Source: JAGXLC01 sp964461045 (lineage in GTDB: Bacteria; Bacteroidota; Bacteroidia; Bacteroidales; UBA12077). Taken from it: 41,117 nt of DNA. Position 1 is the first letter of the stretch; each line of letters starts with the position of its first letter. The notes under the pieces were generated by a model, which was not told where the DNA came from, searched no databases, and saw only the letters and a program-made list of their open reading frames with translations. This document shows, one piece after another, positions 8,365 to 16,442 of this stretch. The position numbers and the translations under genes were made by a program. The stretch lies in NCBI GenBank assembly GCA_964461045.1, contig CAYWSJ010000026.1:1-41117 (forward strand), given 5' to 3'.

Positions 8365-8993
8365 GAAAATAGATAAAAGATGAGAACAAAAAATAAAGTA
8401 TTTAGTAAACTAATTAGCAGCGGAATAAAAATGAAAAAATTTTTATCAATTACGGCCCTGATTGATTTTAATGCCAGTCGTATATGTGCTTCAACAGTGC
8501 GTTCAGAAAGATTTAATTTAGCTGATATCTCTTTATAGGATAATCCTTCGTATCTGCTCATCTTAAATATTTTCTGCCGTTGAGCAGGAAGTTTTTTAAC
8601 TGATTTATCTATCCATGACCTTACCTCTTCCAGGAGTACATCATTTTCTGTTTTGTCGTAAATTTCATCCAAATGATGTTTTAAATATTCGATGTAAGTA
8701 TGTTCATTAATTTTTTTTCGGTTCTTATTAAAAATAGTATTCCTGGCTATTGTGAATAAGTAAGAATTTAAGGACAGCTCAGGATCTAATTTTTTTCTTG
8801 TTTCCCATAATTTAATAAAAATTTCTTGTGTCAATCCTTCAGCATCCTGCCTGTTTTTTAAATATTTTAAAGAAAAATAAAATACTTTATCTGCATATTT
8901 TTGATACAACATACTGAAAGCCTCGCTATCACCTCTTTTTAATTTTTTAACGAGATTTTTTTCTTCAATATTTGTATTCGTATTCTTACTCAA
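8358..8993 (-). CDS. ECF RNA polymerase sigma-70 factor, Bacteroidota type
   Basis: A 211-residue ECF sigma factor. Region 2 spans about 14-90 (GDSEAFSMLYQKYADKVFYFSLKYLKN, then AEGLTQEIFIKLWE). Region 4 spans about 130-182 (LPAQRQKIFKMSRYEGLSYKEISAKL, then the SERTVEAHIRLALKSIR recognition helix). The start is TTG (8991-8993): an in-frame stop lies just upstream and the first ATG (residue 28) would cut into region 2. Residues about 185-211 form a strongly hydrophobic tail, which could be a membrane anchor. A terminator ends only about 20 nt upstream. It is the only sigma gene in the window and the natural partner of FecR at 21165, but is not adjacent to it. Confidence 0.9.
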   Translation of the reverse strand: MSKNTNTNIEEKNLVKKLKRGDSEAFSMLYQKYADKVFYFSLKYLKNRQDAEGLTQEIFIKLWETRKKLDPELSLNSYLFTIARNTIFNKNRKKINEHTYIEYLKHHLDEIYDKTENDVLLEEVRSWIDKSVKKLPAQRQKIFKMSRYEGLSYKEISAKLNLSERTVEAHIRLALKSIRAVIDKNFFIFIPLLISLLNTLFFVLIFYLFSY

Positions 8994-9010
8994 AACTTTA
9001 AAATATTATT

Positions 9011-9035
9011 AAAAAAGCCGCTTATACAAACGGCT
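9011..9035 (-). terminator. Terminator after iadA, just before the sigma gene
   Basis: On the minus strand AGCCG (9031-9035) pairs with CGGCT (9016-9020), extended by one G-T wobble, then a run of T. It lies between iadA (stop at 9081) and the sigma gene start at 8993, so sigma expression would need read-through or a promoter I cannot see. Confidence 0.6.
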
Positions 9036-9080
9036 AAAAAGATAACAAAATATTTTCAATTAAAACATGTAAATTCAATA

Positions 9081-10244
9081 TTACTCATAGGTTCCTCTGG
9101 CAATCATTTTTTCATTCTTTATCATTATTTTTCCTTTTGATATCATTGTGTGAATATTCATTTCTTTATCCACTATCAGACAATCTGCATCAAATCCTTC
9201 TATTATCCGGCCTTTGTTTTTTAGTTTTAATATATTCGCAACATTCTCGGTTGCTATTTTCAGCACCTTATCCATTGAAATATTTTCTTTAAGAACAGCA
9301 TCCTTTAATTCTGTCCATATTGAATCAGGCATTCCCTTTTCAAGTTTAACAAGATTTCCGTTTTTATCAAATCCTGGCAGGGAGCCGTTTGCATCCGAAC
9401 TAATTGTTATATTTTCTAAAGGTACGCCAGCTTTCAAAAACTCATTCAAGGCTTTTGATGGTTTTATTTCGTATTCACTGAAATAGGGATATGAACTTGC
9501 TGTTAAATCAATATATCCTGTTCTGCCATACTGTTTTGCATCCTGAAATATTTCTTCATTCCTGTTGCAATGTGTAGGATAAAATTGCTTAATCGGAAGC
9601 TCACTGTTATTTACTGCCTCATAGATTGGTTTGAAAGGATCATGCGCGTCTCCCATATGGATATTCACAATCCCTGCTTTTCCGGATAACATTCCGGCAA
9701 CTCTTGTATGCTCCACCAGTTTGATTAATTCAGGAGTATCAGGTGTTGAACTTCGGTGATCGGAAAGTGCAATCTCTCCAAGACCAATTATTTCCTCAAT
9801 CAGTGCAATATCCCTGGCATAATCGCCAGTTACTGACGGTGGCGGTACCTGGTAAGCACCGGTGTATATCCAGGCAGAAATGCCCTCTTCACGCAGTCCT
9901 TTCGCTTTCATCAATACTTCTCTTACATCTTTTGTTATTCCATCTGTTCCAAGGCAGCCCACGACACTGGTGATCCCTCCTTTTAAAATCTCACTCAGCT
10001 GAATTTCCGGTGTTCTTGAAGCAGGGCCTCCTTCTCCGCCGGCACCGGCAATATGAATATGTGAATCAATCAAACCAGGAATTAAAAATTTTCCGGAGCC
10101 GTTTATATGCTCAATGTCCAGATAATTAATATCTTTTAAGCTAATTCGATCATGAATAGCAAGAATTGAATTGTGCCCTATCAAAATATCTTTTTTCCCC
10201 TTGAATTCAGGATCGTAAAGATTTATATCACTAATCAGCAGCAT
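9081..10244 (-). CDS. iadA: Isoaspartyl dipeptidase (beta-aspartyl-peptidase)
   Basis: A 387-residue amidohydrolase that splits beta-aspartyl dipeptides; family members act on beta-Asp-Arg, the product of cyanophycinase. Metal ligands are visible: HIH (62, 64), His196 in HMGD, His225 in PTHCNRN and Asp284 in SSDANGS. Substrate contacts of the E. coli enzyme appear kept: Glu71 (GEGGP), Tyr131 (TGAYQVP), Arg164 (SDHRS), Arg228. At the place of the E. coli carbamylated Lys162 there is Glu157, an unusual bridging ligand. There is no signal peptide, so it is cytosolic. It lies 12 nt after the T9SS cyanophycinase gene, clearly co-transcribed. Confidence 0.94.
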   Translation of the reverse strand: MLLISDINLYDPEFKGKKDILIGHNSILAIHDRISLKDINYLDIEHINGSGKFLIPGLIDSHIHIAGAGGEGGPASRTPEIQLSEILKGGITSVVGCLGTDGITKDVREVLMKAKGLREEGISAWIYTGAYQVPPPSVTGDYARDIALIEEIIGLGEIALSDHRSSTPDTPELIKLVEHTRVAGMLSGKAGIVNIHMGDAHDPFKPIYEAVNNSELPIKQFYPTHCNRNEEIFQDAKQYGRTGYIDLTASSYPYFSEYEIKPSKALNEFLKAGVPLENITISSDANGSLPGFDKNGNLVKLEKGMPDSIWTELKDAVLKENISMDKVLKIATENVANILKLKNKGRIIEGFDADCLIVDKEMNIHTMISKGKIMIKNEKMIARGTYE

Positions 10245-10256
10245 TTTGTATTATTT

Positions 10257-12263
10257 TTAGTTAAAAATCAATTTTTTACTTACACTTGTATGATAATGCT
10301 TAGTTTTTAATCTTAAATTGACTATATAAATTCCCGTTTGGTATGAACTTACAGGAATTTCGGTTCGGGAAGAACATTCTTTTTGCAATATTTTTGTACC
10401 GGTAACATTAAATATTTCCACAAGATAAGAAGTCTGATTCCAGTCGATAACCAAATTTTCTGTCATACCATTATAAAATACATCTGGTTTTTCAATATGT
10501 TCGTCTTGATCGAAAAAACCTGTAACCTCATCATCAACCTCATTACCCACTTTATAATCCGCGCCGGGCTTTATTACAGATAAAAACATCTCTTTATAAC
10601 CTCCGATCATTCTGATTCTTCCTGTTGGTTCTGTAATTCTTCTGGATACCGCTTCTCCCATCGTTCCTTTATTTTTTAAAATCATCACAGGAAAATTTCC
10701 TTTAATCGAAAAAAAGGTCTGATCATTATTAGGTTTGTAATGAATATAATTTCCTTTGGACAGCCAAATTCCGTAAGAAAGTGATTTTTTCACCATTGCA
10801 TAAGGTATAGCTGCTGCAGTATTTTCTCCTGAACCAAAATCCGGATTATAAGTTTTGGGTATCACTACACTGGTCTCAAACAAACCAAGTCCTTCCGGCA
10901 ACAAATAGTCTCCATTAATAGAAGCCTGCGGATCATCAAAATTTTCAACCACCGTTTTACCTGTAAAACGACTGTTATCTCCAACGAAACAGGATATCAT
11001 TCCAGGTTCTGATAGTTTTTCTTTGAGAAGGGAGCCATTACTTCCGGTTATAAATTCCTTGAATTCCGACCAGTTATTATTGACAATTAATATTTTATCA
11101 GCTTTATTAATTAAATTTTCAAGATATGCACTCTCAGCGTACTGAGGTACTGCAGCATAAATTTCTGTATTTGAATATCCCAGGTTGTTTATCTCTGTTT
11201 GATATTCCCCTGCTAATATGTCGCCTGAACTTTGAGACAGAATAAGAATAAAATCATCATCATTTCCCTCTTCATTCACAAATGAATCGATCATATTTAA
11301 ATTTTCCTGTAAAGAATCTGAACCACTAAAGTAAACCGAATAATTTCCGGTTTCTCCAGGTTTTTGAGGTTCGATATAATTTTCAAATCCATTTACCTCT
11401 AAGTTACTAAGATCGATTCTCATGCTATCGAGAAGCTGGATAACTTTCAACGAATCAATTGCAAGAAACCCGGGCTCCTGTATAAGATCATCATCATTAA
11501 CAGGAATATAAAAGTTAACAGCACCCGAACCATATGCTGTTGCGGTAGAATCAGAACTTACAGCCAGGGCTGTCATGTCATCAACACCAATCCCAATAAG
11601 ATTTTCTCCCTGTTTCGTTTTCCAGTTTGCAAGAAAAACGGTAAGTCTGGCAAAACGATTTCTTTCCACAAAGTGAGAATCAAAAATATATCCCTCCAAT
11701 AAAGGGGCAAAATCATTAGTCAGGGTAATATATTGATTGTTCCAGTCTTCCAGGCATTCATCCGGGTAAACTGTTCCATTTTCTGCAATAAAATCAACAC
11801 CAGACAGGATTGCCAGTCCGGCTGATGTACCGCATATTACTCCTCCATCATTAAATTTATCTACAATAGCCTGTTCTGTTTTTGTATTATTGTAAGTTGA
11901 ATAATAATTGTACTGGTCACCGCCTTTAATGTAAAAAACATCATATTGCATCAGATTATCATAAGTACTCTGGGCATTGGCAGCAGAATAATCATTAATT
12001 ACAAAATTTGTGGCTTCCGCGGCCCCCCAATCAGATACGAAGTGATCAGGAATCCAAGAGCTTGAAGATGAATAGGATATAACAGCCACTTTTTTATTTT
12101 CAGAATTACTAACAGCCCATGAAAAAGCTTCTCCATTCCAGCTACCTGTGCCTTCATACTCAGTTCCACCTCCTATTAATAGTAATTTACCCTGAGAGGT
12201 CACATAATCTAATGTAGAAAGAAATAATATAACCAGTAGTAAAATTTTTTTTGTTTTCTTCAT
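10257..12263 (-). CDS. Secreted cyanophycinase-like S51 peptidase with T9SS sorting domain
   Basis: A 668-residue protein. Signal peptide about 1-24; S51 catalytic domain about 25-260 with GGDQ (114-117), GTSAGL (nucleophile Ser147), DSHF (195-198) followed by RNRFARL, and GIGVDD. Residues about 305-560 look like a second, degenerate S51-type fold: the place of the nucleophile motif reads MISCFVGDNSRFTG and has no GTSAG. The last ~75 residues are a T9SS type A sorting domain (FNVTGTKIL, then YQTGIYIVNLRLK), so the enzyme should reach the cell surface or medium. It is the likely first-step enzyme of the locus, attacking insoluble polymer outside the cell. DSHF rather than DQHF separates it from the lipoprotein paralogue at 7440. 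Confidence 0.87.
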   Translation of the reverse strand: MKKTKKILLLVILFLSTLDYVTSQGKLLLIGGGTEYEGTGSWNGEAFSWAVSNSENKKVAVISYSSSSSWIPDHFVSDWGAAEATNFVINDYSAANAQSTYDNLMQYDVFYIKGGDQYNYYSTYNNTKTEQAIVDKFNDGGVICGTSAGLAILSGVDFIAENGTVYPDECLEDWNNQYITLTNDFAPLLEGYIFDSHFVERNRFARLTVFLANWKTKQGENLIGIGVDDMTALAVSSDSTATAYGSGAVNFYIPVNDDDLIQEPGFLAIDSLKVIQLLDSMRIDLSNLEVNGFENYIEPQKPGETGNYSVYFSGSDSLQENLNMIDSFVNEEGNDDDFILILSQSSGDILAGEYQTEINNLGYSNTEIYAAVPQYAESAYLENLINKADKILIVNNNWSEFKEFITGSNGSLLKEKLSEPGMISCFVGDNSRFTGKTVVENFDDPQASINGDYLLPEGLGLFETSVVIPKTYNPDFGSGENTAAAIPYAMVKKSLSYGIWLSKGNYIHYKPNNDQTFFSIKGNFPVMILKNKGTMGEAVSRRITEPTGRIRMIGGYKEMFLSVIKPGADYKVGNEVDDEVTGFFDQDEHIEKPDVFYNGMTENLVIDWNQTSYLVEIFNVTGTKILQKECSSRTEIPVSSYQTGIYIVNLRLKTKHYHTSVSKKLIFN

Positions 12264-12296
12264 TATTAATTAATGTGTTATTTTGAAATCTTTTTA

Positions 12297-12331
12297 AAAA
12301 GAAATGGGGCATAATCCACCCCATTTCTTTT
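12297..12331 (-). terminator. Intra-operon terminator/attenuator hairpin
   Basis: A 13-bp perfect stem (12297-12309 / 12319-12331) with core GAAATGGGG / CCCCATTTC, a 9-nt loop and T residues after it on the minus strand. It lies between the 1024-aa surface protein and the T9SS cyanophycinase. It may end part of the transcription and lower expression of the enzymes relative to the surface genes. Confidence 0.75.
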
Positions 12332-12352
12332 AAATACCAACCTTAAAACCGA

Positions 12353-15300
12353 TTATTGTTTAATAAATGCATTCGTTTTTAGTACTTTTTCATCATTTTT
12401 AAAACGAACAAAATAGATTCCCTGGTTAAGGCCTGAAACATCAATTATATTATCCGAATTAATCTTTTGATTAATAACTCTTTGTCCAAGCGAATTATAT
12501 ATTACCACGTTTGAAACTTTAGTGTCTGAATTAAAATATAAAACCTGATTGGCCGGATTCGGATAAATATTTATTTCAGCAAAAGCTTCATCATCTATAC
12601 CCTGAGGTCCGCCAGCATCTTCCAATGTTATTGAATTGTCACTTTTAGCAGACATATTTCCTGCAGCATCTACGGCATAAGCGTAATAAGTTCCTTCACT
12701 CAATTCACTTGTAGAAATGGCAATGTCTGTATCAGCGGCAGTCACATCAGCTGAAGCTGCTGTACCTATATTAACAGCAGATTCAAGATCACTCACTGAA
12801 GATTGTGGTTCGCTATCAAGTATGATATAAACTTTACCTGTAGCTTCCGAACTTTGTACGTAAACATCTTCTCCAATCTCAACTGTTTGAGCGGCAGCAT
12901 AGACTTCAGGAGCGGTTACATCAGGGGCATATACTTTAATGCTGTCTACAGCAATCTTATAATTATCCGTACATTCATTATGAACCCAGGCTATATAGAT
13001 TTCATGGCCAATGTAATTAGAAAGGTTAACAGATCTTTCATTCCAGTTCGTTGCATCGGCCGAAGTCATGGTTCTTTCAAATACTACATTTTCCTCAGTG
13101 AATGCTGTCGTATCATTTGTAGTTGTTGAAATAACCACCTCATAGTGTTCTGCTTCATAATCAGGGTCTAACGTAAGATCAAACCATCTTAATTCAGCGT
13201 TTGAAGCATCTCTCAAATCTATTTTTGGAGAGATCAGATAATTTTCAGGCGTCAGAGGTCCTACATCAGAATCATATGATTGTGATTCAACATATATTTC
13301 ATCCTGGTAAGTAGCAACATACCAGTTAAAACCATCTTCATCAGCATCTACAGCAGTCATGCCATAAGTAGATATTGCCGCGGAATCTGCAAAATTTTCC
13401 ACATAAGGTATTGTCATACCACTTGAATTAACAGTTATTTGCGCATCCCCAGGTTCTGAGACATTACCTGCACCATCAACTGCAAATCCATAATATACAC
13501 CAGCCTCAATGTCTTTGGTACCCACTTTCACATCCGTTCCGGCTATAGCAACTGCCATTGCTGCCTGGTACTCTCCTACCAACGAATCAAGCACAGAAGC
13601 GGTAGTATCTGTCATTACTCCATCTTTAACAATGTAGACTTTTCCACCTTCATTGCTTTGCAATGTAACAGAATCCACATCTGAATTAGTTACAGTCTGT
13701 GCAGAGTATGTTATAACCGGAGGTACTTCATCGGAACTGTCGGTTACGGAAACAGCGTTCGTGCCTTTACTACTTAGATTATCAGCAGAATCAGTAGCAT
13801 AAGCATAATAATCACCTGGAACAAGATCGAATGTAGAAACACTTATATCTGTATTCGCAGCAGTTACTGCAGCTTTTGAGCCTTTGTTATTCGAAACCGC
13901 TGTTTCCAGTTCAGCTATTGAAGATTGTGGTTCTCCGTCAAGAATAATATACACATCGCCACTGGCTTCATTACTCTGAACAGGTACTGTATTTCCTGAA
14001 GCATTGGATATGGTAGTTGAACTTGTGGATACTACAGGAGCTGTATTGTCCTGAAGGATTTGCATATCGTTAATGTGTCGTGGAACCACATGATATTCAC
14101 CATCCATTCCAATAACAACACCACTGATGTCATAAGTTGATCCTACCTGTAAAACAGAAGCGTCAAATGTACCATTAAAAAGATTTACGGCATCACTGCC
14201 AATCCTGAACACATCGGAGCCATCAGTAGCATAGAAATAACCTGTTCCTGGATCGTAGGAATCAATAGTAACATTTTCAATAGAAACCAGCACATTTTCA
14301 TATTGTTCAGCAGGATTTGTGTCCTGTGTGATTGAAGTATCAATATCAGCAGGCGTTATAAAAGTTGCCGGATATGGTCCTTGTGCAGAAGTATAAGATT
14401 CAATAATCGTTGGATTATAAAGCTCAGTTTGACCATAATATGGGCTTAAAATACCATAAAACTTAATGGAATCACCAAGAGAATAATCAGAAGCGGTTAC
14501 ACCGTAAAGGTGCACTCCATTGTAAGCGCCGGATGCATCTGCTACAATCAATTCATTATCTCCGTCAGAAGCGGTTACCTTGCCGGTATATGTTGCTGAG
14601 TTAGCTTGATTAACTGTCCCCGCAGGATTCGCAGCATTTGTATAACTAACCGGGAGTATTCCGGCATACAAGAAGATAGTGTCTTCAATAACTGTATTGA
14701 TCAAAGTATCTAGAATGTTATCTCCCACCATTGCAGCTGATGCATTTGATAAATGAACAATAGTTTTGTTTTCTGAATCTAAAGAAGCACTGCCAAAAGT
14801 AATGGTTTCTGTTCCGGTTAATTTATAATCAGCTGCATTTACTGATGAAGCAGAGTCATCCAATACAAAATCAATGGCATCGTCAGATTTTGAAAATGCA
14901 TTCATGAAAAGATAAGTTCCCGGCTGAGCAACTTTAAAATTATCAAAGTTAATATATTCACCCTCAGAATCTGTATAGAAAGCGATATAAACCTGCTGAC
15001 CAGCATAAGCATTCAGATCATATTCAAATTTAGTAAACGAAGTTGGCAATTCATCAATATAGGCAAGTGTATCAGTAAAATCACCTGCCGTGTTTCCTGT
15101 GGTTGAGACTAAAATGTGTAGATTATCTCTGTATTGTGAATCTGTACAACTTGCATAAAAAGACATCTTATCTCCTGAATTGATAGTTATTTGCGGTGAA
15201 ATAAGATGATCTGAAGCAGGGCCCGGGTATGTTTCTATGGACATCTCATTTGTCCCGTTCATACCATAACCACCTTCTTCGTAATACCATGTTGCGTCAT

Positions 15301-15427
15301 TGGAGCCACCATCAATAGTAGTCCAGTTTGAAGGCATACTCTCGTTAAAATTTTCGTAGAGATTTACCTGGCCAAATGCAAAACCTGCAAATGCCAATAA
15401 AAATAAGCTAAGTAACACTTTTTTCAT
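12353..15427 (-). CDS. Large T9SS surface protein with adhesin-like and repeat domains
   Basis: A 1024-residue protein with signal peptide (1-19) and C-terminal T9SS sorting domain (about 950-1024, INIYPNPANQVLYF, then LNQGIYFVRFK). In order: a cleaved-adhesin/choice-of-anchor-J jelly roll (about 20-166, ENFNESMPSNWTTID); an OB-like DUF5689-type stretch (about 265-350, TYTGKVTASDGDNELIVADASG); repeats 1 and 2 of a roughly 100-residue module (KVYI, then YYAYAVDAAGN type); a second jelly roll (about 690-848, DSIKVYAPD end); and repeat 3. No catalytic motif is evident, so surface binding of substrate is the likely role. It lies between the lipoprotein of the SusCD group and the cyanophycinase gene. 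Confidence 0.82.
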   Translation of the reverse strand: MKKVLLSLFLLAFAGFAFGQVNLYENFNESMPSNWTTIDGGSNDATWYYEEGGYGMNGTNEMSIETYPGPASDHLISPQITINSGDKMSFYASCTDSQYRDNLHILVSTTGNTAGDFTDTLAYIDELPTSFTKFEYDLNAYAGQQVYIAFYTDSEGEYINFDNFKVAQPGTYLFMNAFSKSDDAIDFVLDDSASSVNAADYKLTGTETITFGSASLDSENKTIVHLSNASAAMVGDNILDTLINTVIEDTIFLYAGILPVSYTNAANPAGTVNQANSATYTGKVTASDGDNELIVADASGAYNGVHLYGVTASDYSLGDSIKFYGILSPYYGQTELYNPTIIESYTSAQGPYPATFITPADIDTSITQDTNPAEQYENVLVSIENVTIDSYDPGTGYFYATDGSDVFRIGSDAVNLFNGTFDASVLQVGSTYDISGVVIGMDGEYHVVPRHINDMQILQDNTAPVVSTSSTTISNASGNTVPVQSNEASGDVYIILDGEPQSSIAELETAVSNNKGSKAAVTAANTDISVSTFDLVPGDYYAYATDSADNLSSKGTNAVSVTDSSDEVPPVITYSAQTVTNSDVDSVTLQSNEGGKVYIVKDGVMTDTTASVLDSLVGEYQAAMAVAIAGTDVKVGTKDIEAGVYYGFAVDGAGNVSEPGDAQITVNSSGMTIPYVENFADSAAISTYGMTAVDADEDGFNWYVATYQDEIYVESQSYDSDVGPLTPENYLISPKIDLRDASNAELRWFDLTLDPDYEAEHYEVVISTTTNDTTAFTEENVVFERTMTSADATNWNERSVNLSNYIGHEIYIAWVHNECTDNYKIAVDSIKVYAPDVTAPEVYAAAQTVEIGEDVYVQSSEATGKVYIILDSEPQSSVSDLESAVNIGTAASADVTAADTDIAISTSELSEGTYYAYAVDAAGNMSAKSDNSITLEDAGGPQGIDDEAFAEINIYPNPANQVLYFNSDTKVSNVVIYNSLGQRVINQKINSDNIIDVSGLNQGIYFVRFKNDEKVLKTNAFIKQ

Positions 15428-15452
15428 AGTAATTAATTTTAGGGTTAATTTT

Positions 15453-16430
15453 TTAATTATCCTGTAAATTGATAATATGTATGTTATCTATTCCCAGACT
15501 GCTACCGCCCGGGCTTGGGGTCATCAAACGAAAAGCAATATGAACTGTCTGATTTTTATACCCATGCTTATGCAGAAAAACCCGCCTTGCCTTTATTCCT
15601 TCTCCGGGAGTTGTAGCATCAGTCCCCCATGATTCGGCATTTATTTTTAGTAACAGGTTATTTTCGCATGCTGCAACAGTTTGATCTGTAGTGGAAATAT
15701 ATATACCATAATCGTCCGGGTAGTCTCCGGAACCAGTTAACGACATAGCATCCCATCGCACAGCAGAACTATCACCAATTGTGACATTAGGTAAAATCAT
15801 CCAGTCATCTGCATAACTTTCAGGATCATAATAAGAAATTGCTTCAGCTATCTGACTTTCAAAATATGAACTATATCTGACCGCCCATGCACTATCTGCA
15901 AAGTTGGGTGAAAATGAACTGGAAGGATTATTGCCATCTACATTCACAAGATTCCATGTATCTGGAATCAATGAAATTCCTTCGAATGTTTGAGTAAAGA
16001 TAGTATCTCCAAGCAACAGGTATTCAACTGTTAATTTTTCTGTCAAAATTGCGCTATCGCCGGAAGCAGTTAAAACTTTAAAAGTAACAGAATACTTTCC
16101 GGTATCGGAATAAGTGTGCTGAACTTCATTATAATATTGTTTAACAAGATCGGTCGATACTATAGTTTGATTTATATTCTCAATAGTAGTATCTGTTCCG
16201 TCACCAAAATTCCAGTAAAAAACAGGATCTCCCATATTATTAGGAACAACAGTTTTGTTCGTAAATGTAATTGGATTCCCCGGCGAAATATTTTTTGCAG
16301 GCTCATAAGAAATTATAGGAGCTAAACTGGCATCAGGGACGGGGTAGTCATCTGTATAGTTCTCACAACCAGACCAGATAGCCAGAAGGCCGGTCAGAAC
16401 AAATATGATAATATGAATTAATCTTTTCAT
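15453..16430 (-). CDS. PKD-domain surface lipoprotein (SusE-position)
   Basis: A 325-residue protein directly after susD (12-nt gap), the place where SusE/SusF-like surface binding lipoproteins are usually encoded. It has a hydrophobic signal and Cys22 in WSGC. A PKD domain follows (about 40-135, with the hallmark FYWNFGDGT and HTYSDTGKYSVTFKV), then a choice-of-anchor-J/cleaved-adhesin-like domain (about 140-322, FEGISLIPDTWNLVNVDG, ending SLGIDNIHII). That second domain resembles the jelly rolls of the 1024-aa protein encoded 25 nt downstream, suggesting a shared ligand. The role in substrate capture is inferred from position and domains. Confidence 0.78.
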   Translation of the reverse strand: MKRLIHIIIFVLTGLLAIWSGCENYTDDYPVPDASLAPIISYEPAKNISPGNPITFTNKTVVPNNMGDPVFYWNFGDGTDTTIENINQTIVSTDLVKQYYNEVQHTYSDTGKYSVTFKVLTASGDSAILTEKLTVEYLLLGDTIFTQTFEGISLIPDTWNLVNVDGNNPSSSFSPNFADSAWAVRYSSYFESQIAEAISYYDPESYADDWMILPNVTIGDSSAVRWDAMSLTGSGDYPDDYGIYISTTDQTVAACENNLLLKINAESWGTDATTPGEGIKARRVFLHKHGYKNQTVHIAFRLMTPSPGGSSLGIDNIHIINLQDN

Positions 16431-16442
16431 AATTTTATTTTT

